From Anthoceros angustus (lineage: Eukaryota; Streptophyta; Anthocerotopsida; Anthocerotales; Anthocerotaceae): 64,000 nt of DNA. This document shows positions 42,421 through 53,781 of the stretch, in pieces. Position numbers and translations under genes: made by a program. Each line of letters opens with the position of its first letter. Within the stretch, counting starts at the first letter, position 1. The notes beneath the pieces are model-generated. The model was not told the DNA's origin, searched no databases, and worked only from the letters and a program-made list of their open reading frames with translations. Location: NCBI GenBank assembly GCA_010909165.1, contig VJWM01000011.1, positions 1,240,001-1,304,000 on the forward strand, read 5' to 3'.

Positions 42421-42689
42421 TTGTGCTGTAACAGTTATAGCTCAGAAGCTGGCAACATCATGTAGGTGACATCCCCGCAGGCAAGGGCTTGCAAGTAAAC
42501 TGTACAGTGAGCTCAAAGGGCTCCAGGATGTGGAATGAAGTACATAAATGGGATCGGAGAATGAGCCAGCTGACCATCTTACAGAATATAAGGAGCGGCC
42601 ATCCCCGAAGTTGAAATCCACGGAGCTCTCGATGAAGCAGTCCTTGAAGTTACCTGCTTCTATGTAATTGCCCATGCCAGTCCATTGTG

Positions 42690-43450
42690 CCGGATCTGAC
42701 TTTGGAAGACCCCGGGATCCCAGCTTACAGCTTCACACTTATCTGGAGTCCTGGATGGCGATTTGGGTTACATTCGGATCTCGTACTGGAAAACGGCATG
42801 GGCTCAACGTGAAGCTAATAGCCATAATCCGAAGTGCGGATGCTCGTTCTGGATTACGGCTCATCTTGGGCGGAGGAGTCATCTGCTCCAGCAGGTGATG
42901 TACCAAGTGGTCGTGGAACTCCGGATCCGCTGAAATCCTAGTCCTTCAATCAAGCGACCACGCCCCGCGGCTGTTACAAGTATGGACCATGGTCGGGAAG
43001 ATAAGTAAAAGCATTGCTCCTCTGCTCTATCAAAAGCAAGCAGTCTGCTTGGCTCATGGTACATCGTCTGGAATATGGCTTGCGTTTTCAGGGGACCAAT
43101 TTGTTGAGGAATCAAGGGGAACCAATGTCTGTTGAGAGTCATCAGAAGCTCGTTCTAGAGTTACAATGCTAGATCTTACTTTTCATGATCCCACGATCCC
43201 AGCTTCATTCTTATCTGTAATCCTGGACTGCGTTTGGGGTACTGTTCGGGGCTGCTACTGGAAAATGCCACTGGCTCAACATGAAGCTAATAATAGCTAT
43301 AATCCGAGGTGCTGATGCGCGTTCCTGATGACGGCTCATCTTGGGCGAAAGAGTCATCTGCTCCAGGAGGTAATGCACACTAACTGTCCAGTCGTGGAAC
43401 TCTGGATCCGATGAAATGCTGGTCCTTCAAATAGGAGACCACGCCCTGCA
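42690..43450. repeat. About 490-bp tandem duplication of a kinase 3' end
   Basis: Two direct copies (42695-42960 and 43180-43445) share GATCCCAGCTT, AATGCCACTGGCTCAACATG-like, CTAATAGC-ATAATCCGA, CGGCTCATCTTGGGC, GTCATCTGCTCCAG and GTGGAACTC.GGATCCG in order. The right copy leads into the receptor-kinase remnant. Between them is another dispersed repeat (about 43005-43150, AAAAGCAAGCAGTCTGCTTGG...GGGGACCAATTTGTTGAG). That repeat is also found at 42305-42410 and, inverted, at 46750-46880. Confidence 0.65.
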
Positions 43451-43720
43451 TTGTCGGCCTCCGTTGGCCGTTCTCCTGCAGGTTCAGTAGAATGGCAAGG
43501 TCTGCTGAGTTCCATTCCCCTAGCAACCTGCGGTCAGCCAGGTCGTTAGCACTGGCAGTTCTAGAGTCTTTCAATTACTCAAATGCCCATATGGAAAGTA
43601 GGTCGCCATCCTTGATAGGCTCGATAACCTGTGAAAAGCTCCTGAACCTCCACTCCGAAGCTGTAAACTACGCTCGTAGGGGATCAGGAGCCACTGCTAC
43701 ATAGGAGCTCGGAGCAAGAC
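43380..43720 (-). pseudogene. Receptor-like kinase C-terminal remnant
   Basis: The minus-strand frame reads VIEPIKDGDLLSIWAFE, then a stop, then LADRRLLGEWNSADLAILLN, LQENGQRRPTMQGVVSYLKD, and ends after VPRLDS. This matches the end of plant receptor-like kinases (subdomain X-XI, ADxRL...RPTMQxVVxYL); lectin receptor kinases are the closest in feel. The block between NL and QENG lacks the usual ALWCT residues. The catalytic loop and activation loop are not recognisable upstream, so this is a broken gene end. Confidence 0.7.
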
Positions 43721-44723
43721 GCGAAAAAGAGCACACATTCGGGACGACGGTCCACCGACGGGTCTGCAATCATGCACACTGTTGAACAGACACATGAGCG
43801 GACAAGATGCAAGTGCGATGCGATGCTTAGAATTGGTCAATATTTGTCAAATGCAGCGTAGGGGAAAGGAAAAGTGGCAAGCATCCCTAACAGCTGTTGC
43901 CAATGCAGCCTGCAGCACTGTGGGTGTTTGTACAGCTCTGACATCACTGACCAGGTCCGATGGAGACAACTTGAGTCACCTGGCGGACAGTTGTTCCTGG
44001 CTTTGTGTTCTAGATCATCACCTTCCCCGTGCACAGCACAAACTCATGATCCTCAATTGCAACCAGTTTCTCTACAGATAACTTTTGCAGACCTGCGAGT
44101 CAGGTGTGGAGGAAAGTTGAACCCACGAATAGCTTGCTACAAGAATGCGAACACGCTGCTGATTGTTGAGACGATCAACTGAGTCCACTGGTGCCTGGAC
44201 TGACGAATAGTTTTCTCTGACCCCTATCATGTCTCCTGTGATGACAGACATCTCCTCAAGGACCTTGGACCTTGGTTTGGAACATGGAGAGGGAGGACCC
44301 AGTTTCTTCACAGATGTACTCTCCGTCTGGACAATGCCTGAATACTCTGCGGTTGGTAAGTCTGACACAATGAAGATGGTGGAAGAGATTGACAGAACAA
44401 GCAAAGGATCCCATTCGGCCACAAGGTACATCTAACGATGGTGGAAGGCAGTGACAGAACAAGCAGAGGATCCCATCAGGCCATGCTGCAACAAGAATGG
44501 CTTCACATCACCTTCATACGACCTGCCGGAAGGCCTTCTGAGTGTCAAAGTGCTGATGCCCCGTTGGAACCATCCAAGGCCAAGTCATGCACAAGTAAAG
44601 CTTACTTAGCTTACTGCGTGCAGGAGGAAGAAATGCAGCTGCTCTTGTCCAAAATCGCTCGTCCAGAATTTGTACATAGAAGCGCTATCCCTATCTACAT
44701 GTAATCTTCAAGTGATTGCTCCT
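43721..44723. other. Region between kinase remnant and F-box gene
   Basis: It may contain more of the dead kinase gene on the minus strand, but no motif is clear. At about 44370-44490 a ~50-bp segment is duplicated (GATGGTGGAAG..., TGACAGAACAAGCA.AGGATC twice). The 3' UTR of the F-box gene should lie at the right end. Confidence 0.35.
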
Positions 44724-45905
44724 TCAAATTAGCATCCAAATTCCCCCCAAGGATTCGAGGGGTTGCAAGCAGTAATAGCTCTTATTCACAAAATCCTTGT
44801 AGGGCAAGGAGGGGAGCCACCTCCAAGCTGCAGGCGCGTGTGGCAAATGGAGAGCCGCGACCTTATCCACCTTTTCATGCATGATGTATACTTCGTCCTG
44901 CCCCGCCACAGCCTGCAAGGCAGGTTTGTATCTGTAGTTGAAATCTGTGCGAGACAGGCCTTGCCCTCCGAAGTGAGTGAACATGGGAGCGGGCATAGTA
45001 TCCACCTCCGTCCAGGCCATGCGCGCGAAGTCCATTTCCCAGATCTGCAGACACGACTGGGGACCATCGCACACCACGGCCGCGCAAAGCAGGCGGTCCC
45101 GGACCTTGATGAGGTTGGAATACAAGATGTCTAAGACTGTCGGCTTGGCCACGGCCAACCAGCTCCAGCTCGCCCGCTCCAGATCGTAGGCCAACAGATT
45201 GCCGTTTGCGACAAAGCAGTAGAGCACGGTGCCTACAAACACTCCCTGCCCGGCTAAGAAGTGAGGGACGCGTTCGGACTGGAACTGTAAGGGGTCCAAC
45301 GGGGGAAAGCTCAAGGTAGCCACACGCCACCTCCCAAGGGCGGAGTCGAACACCTTCGTCGGGACGCTAGGATGCACATCGTCCACTATCACCAGCTTGA
45401 AGCATTTGGCCACGGCGTCAACGAACAGGCCCCGGACATGATAGATCCGCGCGTATGCCCGCTTGGAGTGATCCGTCGGGTCGCGGATGTACGCGAAGAC
45501 CGTCGGCTGCACCCCCGCCGGTTGCACCCCCGCCAGCACCATGCCGCCGTTCGCCCACGCTGATACCATCTCCCCAGCCGAGTTGCTCTCCCCCTCTTCT
45601 CGGACCGGTGGGCTTCGATCTAGCCATAGCGGGAGTTCGAGCTGGTACCAGCGGTCGGAGACGGGGTCGTAGGCGCAGCAGGAAAGGGCATTGCTGGACT
45701 CGGACTGGCAGACGCCTGCTACCAAGAGCATACTATCCCGCGCTCCCGCTCCAGATTCCAGCCGCTCCTGCATTAAGCCCAGCGAGCAAACGGCCGCGTT
45801 CCAGGCTTTGCACACCGCGCGCGACCGCAGCAGGCTCACGAGCGGCAGCCGAGCTTGGATCTTGGCGATGATTTCATCCGGCAGCTCGCTCCAGGGATTC
45901 TTCAT
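44724..45905 (-). CDS. F-box protein with kelch-like C terminus
   Basis: Single-exon frame of 393 residues from the ATG at 45905. An F-box lies at the N terminus (residues ~3-45: WSELPDEIIAKIQARLPLVS, LLRSRAVCKAWNAAV), the part that binds SKP1 in an SCF ubiquitin ligase. The rest is a beta-rich region with kelch/galactose-oxidase-like strands (YDPVSDRWYQLELP, VFDSALGRWRVATLSFPPL, LLAYDLERASWSWLAVAKP, LQIWEMDFARMAWTEVDTMP), which in this family recognises the substrate. Plant F-box proteins of this shape are often intronless. The substrate cannot be inferred. An imperfect GVQPAGVQP repeat sits near residue 125. The whole frame is open, with strong third-position GC bias, so it is very likely functional. 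Confidence 0.92.
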   Translation of the reverse strand: MKNPWSELPDEIIAKIQARLPLVSLLRSRAVCKAWNAAVCSLGLMQERLESGAGARDSMLLVAGVCQSESSNALSCCAYDPVSDRWYQLELPLWLDRSPPVREEGESNSAGEMVSAWANGGMVLAGVQPAGVQPTVFAYIRDPTDHSKRAYARIYHVRGLFVDAVAKCFKLVIVDDVHPSVPTKVFDSALGRWRVATLSFPPLDPLQFQSERVPHFLAGQGVFVGTVLYCFVANGNLLAYDLERASWSWLAVAKPTVLDILYSNLIKVRDRLLCAAVVCDGPQSCLQIWEMDFARMAWTEVDTMPAPMFTHFGGQGLSRTDFNYRYKPALQAVAGQDEVYIMHEKVDKVAALHLPHAPAAWRWLPSLPYKDFVNKSYYCLQPLESLGGIWMLI

Positions 45906-46039
45906 CTTCCTCCTGCTTCTGGTAGGCTTCAGCCCCCTGCTTTTAGAAACGCTTTAGCCGCGTGCTCCTGGTGACACCCAGCAGGAAATGCTAGCTGCCA
46001 CACATCCTTCAATGCTCGAGTGCCGGGAAGAAAGCTTTG

Positions 46040-46310
46040 CCAGAACCCGAAAGCAATTAGGTTTTAGGTTTAAAAGGGCTCAGGCGGGAACGTAAGAAGG
46101 ATATTTCTGGTTGGATGTTTCACATTGTTAGTTACTCCAAGAGAGTTATGTGAGGAACCACCTCAGTGAATTCGAGGCAGGAGCCAGAACTGGAGCATTG
46201 AGTTGTCGTTCTCCCCTAACAAGTGATGCCGGCCAAGTAACATTGCTGCTATCAACACTATAGGTTGGCGGATTGAGAACCCGTGTCCTAAAACTCTGGA
46301 GAAGGGAAGG
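46040..46310 (+). repeat. Direct copy of 41640-41880
   Basis: It shares GCAATTAGGTTT, GGCGGGAACG, CTCAGTGAATTCGAGGCAGG, GTTGTCGTTCTC, GCTGCTATCAACACTAT and AAACTCTGGAGAAGG with 41640-41880. It lies just upstream of the F-box gene, and its relation suggests a segmental duplication of the region flanking the kinase and F-box loci. Confidence 0.7.
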
Positions 46311-46759
46311 GGTTGGTTCCATTAGGAAGCAATGATCGATGAATATGGAGAGGAGGCAGCATGAGCCATGTATGGCTTGCTACGGAGCTTGCAGGGCCGG
46401 ACAGAAATTTAGCTGCATATGATATACCACCATGACTTACAGAAATGGAGTGTTCCAGCACGCAGCCCAAGTAAGAGAGAGACTCTTCCCAAGTTCAGGA
46501 TGGTGTGTCCATCTACACCACCGACTACGTGAACATTCCTGTGATCAGCCCATGTCCCGTGGTGTCCGATATAGCATCTGCTACTGATGAGAGTGCACCT
46601 GCAGTGAGAAGAGCAGCACAGAACGTATGTCCAACTTTAAAGCATCAACTTCCAATTAACATTCGTCTAACATGTTCCCTGCTTCCCTTACCTTGAACTC
46701 TAGAAGGAGCTTTTGATGCCACTCAACAAATATTGGTTCCCCCTGATGCCTCTCAACAG
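46311..46759. other. Intergenic DNA, nothing recognised
   Basis: No gene or known element is recognised; two frames (46288-46470 minus, 46505-46696 plus) are unassigned. Confidence 0.3.
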
Positions 46760-47345
46760 ATATTGGCTCCCCTGATGCCTCTCAACAGATAGGTTCCCTG
46801 AAAGAAAAAGCCATATTCCAGACGATGTACCATCAGCCAAGCAGATTGCTTGCTTTTGGTAGCAAACATACTATATGGTCCACAGCATAAACCGTACTTG
46901 TAACATCCAAAGTCAAGAATGTAGTGCATGAACAGACCACTAAACGACATAGGGCTGAAGTGACGCGCAACATGAACCAAATTGTAGGACAAGACCACCA
47001 AACAAGAAATCAACTCAGGGCTGCCCTAAAGCCCAGCATGGATACTATGCACTTCGAGAAAACAATGTCAGGAAGGCTGGCCTATAGCCCAGCACGGAAA
47101 CATAGCGAGATCCTCGGGAAAACTATGTCAGGGAGCAGATAAACAGAAGTGTACCTTCGAACCAGTTTACCATGGTAGCTGGAGTCAATCTCGATCCAGC
47201 AGTTTACAAAATTTGCCGGCTGAAAGCTTTGCCTTCAACCTCTTCACACAAACCGTTTGATGCGCGTCAAGTCACCTGGCATGGCTTGAATTTGCTAGTA
47301 ATGTAGTCGTTCCTTTTCCTGAAGGAAGGACACAAAATACAGCTT
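46760..47345 (-). repeat. Inverted copy of the 42.0-42.4 kb segment
   Basis: The minus strand carries, in order, AACGACTACATTACTAGCAA, GTGACTTGACGCGCATCAAA, CGGTTTGTGTGAAG, CCAGCTACCATGGTAAACTG, GGTTCGAAGGTA, GCATAGTATCCATGCTGGGC and AAAAGCAAGCAATCTGCTTG. These match 41980-42420 on the plus strand. With the direct copy at 46.0 kb, the 41.6-kb unit has been duplicated and half of it turned around. Confidence 0.7.
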
Positions 47346-49038
47346 TAGGGTTTACAACATGGCAAGCACACAATCCATACCTTCCAATCATCTTCTCTCG
47401 ATATGCTTTCACCACCCGACATCTTCTAGCTGCAGCCTCTAGATCTTTAGCTACTAGTCACTCTCTCTGCTCCTCCCCAGTGTCAGTCCAGGAATGCCAC
47501 AGAGATTCCACCTCCAATGTTTCAGACAGCAACGTTGTGCCCATGTAATTCTGCCCTAACCCACCGCCCACTACGTGCAGGAGATCAAAGCTGCTCGGGA
47601 TTTGCAGACAGACAGTGGTGCCCCATGGCTGGCGTCTGTGTACTTGAAGAACAGCATCGCTCGCTACCGGAAGGGCAAGCGAGTCACCCGGTGAGTTCCT
47701 GCCTACTCCCCCTTTTTTCGGCTCCAGGTTGCTGTGTGTGCATTGCCGCCGTTTCCACTCTGCTTCCATGAAGCTTAACTCGCTGCAATCCTGCACTCTG
47801 CGGGTGATGTTGGGCGATGTTCCCAGTCATGCTGCTCCTGTGCTTTTCATCCTGTGGATACCTCATTGGAAGAGCTCGTACTCGTGTGACTTGAGATGGG
47901 GTGCTGCCCAGATTGTGGATTGGTAGCTCGCAAGCAAGTTTGTTTTTTCCCATTTTCTACGCTAGGTGATCGTCTGAAATATACACATGGTCATTTGTGG
48001 AATAAGTGATGCTGAAAAGCGTCATCTCCGGAACAAGCTCTTAGAGTTGCTAAGAAAAGAGGACAACCAGGTGGGGTTTAGGACGGAATCCTTTGTCACA
48101 TGCAAATTTACCTTGCCAAGTAAATTCCATCTTCTTATTCTGTATTCATGAGCGAGGACTTGATCCTTCGAAGCCTCAATGCCTCAGACAATTGTTTCTC
48201 GAATATAGGTGGTGCTCACACCGCTTTAATTTGTTAATATGCCGTATCGACCCAATACCCAAGAGAAGGTAAGGAATTTAGAGAAGGCTGCTGAAGTCGA
48301 GTTAGAACACTTGTCGGTGTCAGGGGGTTTAAAGATGAGTTTACCATTAGCAGCTCATGTCGTGGCCATTATTGCCTAGCTGGCTCACTATTATGACCTT
48401 GAGGTATGACAACATAAGTCACGGGGAGATACGGAGGGTGACTCCACGTTCTGCAAGCCCATGCTCTGGGTCACGCTCCTACTAAATCAGGGTCTGGAAA
48501 GCTGCAGGACAAACTGTCACCAAGACGGAAAAGAAGACTTTATTATAAAAACCCATCCACCCCAAAAATAAAGGGGAAAAACCCAACGAAGAGCACCACT
48601 CCAGGGGCCTAGCCCCCACGATCACGCATTTCAAAACTACCAACTGCCCGAAGAATTTTGTGGTCAGGGATGTGAAAAGGCCTACTTACCACCGGTGTCG
48701 CAGGTCGCATCTCCTGCGTTGTCGCTCAGACACCGCACCCGGTCAACCGACCCGGTCACCAAGTGTCCCATTGGTGCCGAATGGTTAGCTTTCCACTCAC
48801 CCTCCCTCTCACTTGGCCTTCACTCTTCCTCTCCGCTTGCTCCTCATCCGCACCTGTGGGTGCCTAGTTGAAGTTGTGTCCGTGGGTGTGGGTTGCAACA
48901 CCGTGCTATGCTTTCCCGGTCGTCAAGTCCGACTCTGCACGCCTTCCACAGGTCTAGTTACACGTCGCTCGGTCCCATCGAGTTCCGCCTGGAAGGCGAG
49001 GGATCCCGATTCTCCACACTTGCACTCACCAACACCGT
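47346..49038. repeat. Tandem duplication, left unit (1693 bp)
   Basis: It starts AGGGTTTACAACATGGCAAG and is followed head to tail by a second unit at 49039. The first ~800 bp (47346-48155) is the same as 49039-49848 except for a single base (GATGCTG versus GATGCCG); the constant offset is 1693 bp. From about 48155 the copies diverge abruptly, chiefly by 1-5 bp deletions in this unit. At 48530-48780 it contains the dispersed repeat also seen at 8410-8640. The short open frames in the identical part are on both strands and are not convincing genes. Confidence 0.85.
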
Positions 49039-50775
49039 TAGGGTTTACAACATGGCAAGCACACAATCCATACCTTCCAATCATCTTCTCTCGATATGCT
49101 TTCACCACCCGACATCTTCTAGCTGCAGCCTCTAGATCTTTAGCTACTAGTCACTCTCTCTGCTCCTCCCCAGTGTCAGTCCAGGAATGCCACAGAGATT
49201 CCACCTCCAATGTTTCAGACAGCAACGTTGTGCCCATGTAATTCTGCCCTAACCCACCGCCCACTACGTGCAGGAGATCAAAGCTGCTCGGGATTTGCAG
49301 ACAGACAGTGGTGCCCCATGGCTGGCGTCTGTGTACTTGAAGAACAGCATCGCTCGCTACCGGAAGGGCAAGCGAGTCACCCGGTGAGTTCCTGCCTACT
49401 CCCCCTTTTTTCGGCTCCAGGTTGCTGTGTGTGCATTGCCGCCGTTTCCACTCTGCTTCCATGAAGCTTAACTCGCTGCAATCCTGCACTCTGCGGGTGA
49501 TGTTGGGCGATGTTCCCAGTCATGCTGCTCCTGTGCTTTTCATCCTGTGGATACCTCATTGGAAGAGCTCGTACTCGTGTGACTTGAGATGGGGTGCTGC
49601 CCAGATTGTGGATTGGTAGCTCGCAAGCAAGTTTGTTTTTTCCCATTTTCTACGCTAGGTGATCGTCTGAAATATACACATGGTCATTTGTGGAATAAGT
49701 GATGCCGAAAAGCGTCATCTCCGGAACAAGCTCTTAGAGTTGCTAAGAAAAGAGGACAACCAGGTGGGGTTTAGGACGGAATCCTTTGTCACATGCAAAT
49801 TTACCTTGCCAAGTAAATTCCATCTTCTTATTCTGTATTCATGAGCGTGAGGACTTGATCCTTCCGAAGCCTCAATGCCTCAGTACAATTGTTTCTCAGA
49901 ATATAGGTGGCTGCTCAACTGTCACTGCTTGTTGCCAATTTGCCAATATGCTGGTATCGGAGTACCCAATACCCAAGAGAAAGGTAAGGAATTTAGAGAC
50001 AGAAGGCTGCTGGAAGTCGAGTTAGAACACTTGTCAGTGTCAGGGGGTTTAAAGATGAGTTTACCATTAGCAGCTCATGTCGTGGCCATTATTGCCTAGC
50101 TGGCTCACTATTATGACCTTGAGGTATGACAACATAAGTCACGGGGAGATACGGAGGGTGACTCCACGTTCTGCAAGCCCATGCTCTGGGTCACGCTCCT
50201 ACTAAATCGAGTGCAAAGGCTGCGGGACAAGCATCACCAAGGCGGAAGAAGACTTTATTATAAAAACCCATCCACCCCAAAAATAAAGGGGAAAAACCCA
50301 ACGAAGAGCACCACTCCAGGGGCCTAGCCCCCACGATCACGCATTTCAAAACTACCAAGCCAAGAAAAATTTTGTAGTCGGGGATGTGAAAAGCCTACCC
50401 TACCACGGTGTCCTTGTTGCATCTCCGCTGGGTTACAGCACCACCCGGTCAAACTGTCACCCGGTCACCAAGTGTCCCATTGGTCTGCCGAATGGTTAGC
50501 TTTCCACTCACCCTCCCTCTCACTTGGCTCCTTCACTCTTCCTCTCCTGTCGTCCTCATCCGCACCCAGGGGTGCCTAGTTGAAGTTGCGGGTCTGGTGG
50601 GTGTGGGTTGCAACACCTGTGCGTTGCGTTTCCCAGGTCGTCAAGTCCAGGCTCTGCACGCCTTCCCTGGAGTCTAGTTAAGCACGTCCGCTCTCGTCCG
50701 TCGGCCATCGAGTTCCGCCCTGGAAGAGCAGGGATCCCGAATTCTCCACACTTGCACTCACCAACACACGTTAGG
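49039..50775. repeat. Tandem duplication, right unit
   Basis: Near-perfect copy of 47346-48155 in its first ~800 bp, then a version of 48155-49038 that differs by many short insertions. The second part again carries the dispersed repeat (50238-50500, GACTTTATTATAAAAACCCA) and ends near CACCAACACACGTTAGGGT, where the left unit has CACCAACACCGTTAGGGT. No gene is called. Confidence 0.85.
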
Positions 50776-51732
50776 GTCCGTCCCCAGAACCTGGATCAGT
50801 CTCTCTGGAGTATTCTGCCTGCTCGGTGACTCGGGACTCGCGTTAGCACTGGACACAAAAAGATCTGCAAATGTAACGCGGCATCAACCCCAAAAGAAAG
50901 ATCATTTTACTGCAATCCCCCTCTTATACTACGTCCTGAGGTAGTGCCTTTATTACACTCCTGAATCGGCCTTATGGCCAGCTCACTACGCACGTGCGAG
51001 TGGTCCTCCCACTCCCAGCGTGGTCTTATCTATGTCTACGGCGGTGGGGCTGTTGTTGACTACGATTAACTCCTGGCGTTGGCAGCCCAATCCCCAGCTC
51101 TGGCGCATGAGGAGCGCCCAATCGGATGATCCATGACCATGAGTCCGCGGGCCGTTCGCCTCTAACCATGCGCCACTGGGGTGGGTGACAAATCTTTGTC
51201 ACTATTAAGTCCTCCTCCACCTTTGTCCCGGTCTTGTTGGTGGGACCTGTCCTCAGTCCGTGCCCGTTCGTCGTCATGGGCTGGTTGAGCCTAACCTCTG
51301 ACCAAACCCGCCTCATCCTTCAGGGTCCGAACCACTGGGTTCGTTCCCTCCCCTTGAGTCCGGACCGCTGGGTCTGCATTGTCGTTTTTGTTTATTAGTT
51401 ATTAATATATTTATGCTTTAATTTATGTATTTTTATGCTTCAAAAAAGAAATAGTAATCCCCTTCTAGCCCAGTTACCTATACGTACCGAAACCTCATCC
51501 AGACTCACACTTGCATGCTCTAGAACAACCAAAACCCAAGAGTCTAGCTATTGTTGCAGGTCTGTCCTTCACCATTCCACCACGTTGAATTGAAAGCCTG
51601 GCATCCACACAATTGCAACCAAAACCATTATTACAATCACAGAGGAAACTAGCTTGTATCTAGTATCTTCAAGATGGGTGCCACCTAAATAGCCAAGTTC
51701 TCTCGCCGCCTCTCTGCCAAGATAGATGCTTG
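50776..51732. other. Repeat-like intergenic DNA
   Basis: At about 51385-51460 the sequence GTTTATTAGTTATTAATATA, followed by TTATGCTTCAAAAAA and ATAGTAATCCCC, is a diverged third copy of a segment seen at 51975-52050 and 54025-54095. On the minus strand near 50930-50970, GTGTAATAAAGGCAC resembles part of the gypsy LTR at 58330. No gene. Confidence 0.4.
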
Positions 51733-53781
51733 TTGTGTGTCCTAGCTTGCTTTATAGAATTCCGGTTGTTGCGAACAAGACCACCTTGCATCCAGATGTC
51801 AAGTGCACCTTGCATCCATATGCCAAGTGCACCTTTGCATGGAGATATCAGTGTCAGGTCACAACGTGATTACTTACTTAACTTCATAAGGTACTTAATA
51901 ATCAATTATTAAGTATCTAAGACAACAATCAAACTGCACAGGACAGCTATCGTGCTGCTTCGATTAGTATCGTGTTTGTTTATTTATTATTAATTCATTT
52001 GTTATTTAATTATATAATTTTCATGTTTCAGAAAATGAATAGTAATCCCCCTTAGGAGCCCCATTCACCTATCCCATCTCTTTGGATCTTGATGGTCTCC
52101 AAATATCGTGTGGACTCCTCCATGAACCATGAACGGCTTCACGCAAAATTATTATCACTACTTATGGGATGCTCACATTGACGCCTCTCGCAAAGAAGAA
52201 TTCGATTTCTGGCCGAAACGTGAGAGTAGAGCCGACTGCTCCATCTTGCACGAGGTGGCTAAGCTCAGGATCCTGAAACCTGGAATCCTGAACCAAGTGC
52301 TTGAATTCCTGTGCAGCATCATTGAAGGCAACAATCAACCCTGGTTTATCCAACTTTTTTGACTGCTCTGCGAGCAAGATGCCCCTCTCACTGAGCTTTT
52401 CTGCTAAGAAGTTTGTCGTGACTGTAAGGAGTAATCAGTTATGATTACTGAAATCACAAAAATCAGTTTTCACCGAGTTATGATTACTCCTTGTTGTGGT
52501 CGTGTTCCTTATTGTGGTCATGGTCAGAATCGCCCCACAGTGGGGAGGCGTGAATCGCATCACAGCGCACGGGCATGCCGCAACCACTTGTGGGCTACTT
52601 CCTTGGGGTTAGGGAAACAAGTGGGGTTTTGTTTTTGTAGGTTGGAATAAAAATAAGGCGAAAAGGAGGAATAACGGATGGCGCCTGGACGGACGGAGTA
52701 AGCACCACCCGGACTACGACCACCCGAGGCAAAACGAATCCGGATACCACTATGGAAACTGGACTACACCGGAGCAAGTCCGAGAAGTCAGTCTTCCTGA
52801 GCAAGTCCGGACCCCACCCAACAGGTAAGTACGCCGGGAAAGCAACTTTGAATTGAGTCGAGGACAGATTAGGCGGCGCCACGTGGGCCACGAGTGGAGG
52901 GCAGGCATCGGCGAGCCGGACCGTAGCCTCGCCCGGTGGCGTTATGGGCGGTATTCATCCGGGTGCGGGCTAAGTCTGGCGTAAGGCTAGAGTAAACAGC
53001 GTAGGGACAAAGTAAGCCATGCGGACCCACAGCGGTTCGGACGTGAAGAGCCGTCCTTCCGGGCGGTTACTCTCGAAGAAAGGCGGGGAAGTCATTCTCT
53101 AACCACCCTCGCCTCCGACATCCGTTTTGATGAGTCTTCTGGTCCCCACTTGATTTCACGGAAGGATGCAAGGAGGGAGCCAGCAATCAGGAGGCACAAG
53201 ACCTAGCATATATGGCAAGAAAGGGCTTGAGAGGGTGGCTGGAGGAGTTTAAACATTGTGACTTATTACCCTGACTTTGGTCCATGGCTCGAGGAGGCGG
53301 AGGGATCGTCGAGGAGTGGTAATCGGACATCTTCCGTGCGCCTGACTCGGCTACCATGGTCCGGAATACTGGGATACATGTGGCAAGGAGGTCCGCTCAG
53401 AACTTGGTGAGGACAAAAAGATGGACGGTGGAAGTCCCGAGGCGCCTATCGCCGCCCAAAGGAGGAAGTAGGAGGTGGCGAGCCTCAAAGGTGGAAGCGG
53501 CTAAGGCAGCCTCCCACGCCTGTGGACACAGCGATCCTCGAACGGATGGCATGCCTGAGCCCCGGACAAGAGGTGGCAAGGGCATGCCAATCGCCCATCG
53601 GAACATGCCGACTCAAGGTGGATCACCTTGGTGATAATCACTGGGTCTTCCTCCACGACTGCAAGCAAGCTGCAGATTGGGGGAAGATAATCACCGGATC
53701 ACAGAGGCAAACCGAGGTGTGAGAAGCCACCTCCCACGACGCTGCTCTTGATCCATGGGGCACGCGGACCTCTCAAGAAGG
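51733..53781 (+). repeat. 2.05-kb tandem unit, probably LTR-retrotransposon derived, left copy
   Basis: It starts GTTGTGTGTCCTAGCTTGCT and ends CTCAAGAAGG. It is repeated immediately as 53782-55904. The unit has an AT-rich front (poly-AT near 52000, AGTAATCCCCCTT) and a GC- and purine-rich rear with no stop-free gene. A plus-strand frame at 53356-53634 (VRNTGIHVARR, SKVEAAKAASHACGHSDP) is repeated in broken form in the right copy. Unequal recombination of an LTR plus part of the internal region is the likely origin. Confidence 0.7.

Noticed and set aside
47458-47953. Identical open frames in both tandem units (112, 84, 89 and 65 codons)
   Set aside because: They overlap on opposite strands and have no recognisable domains; their identity reflects only the recent DNA duplication.
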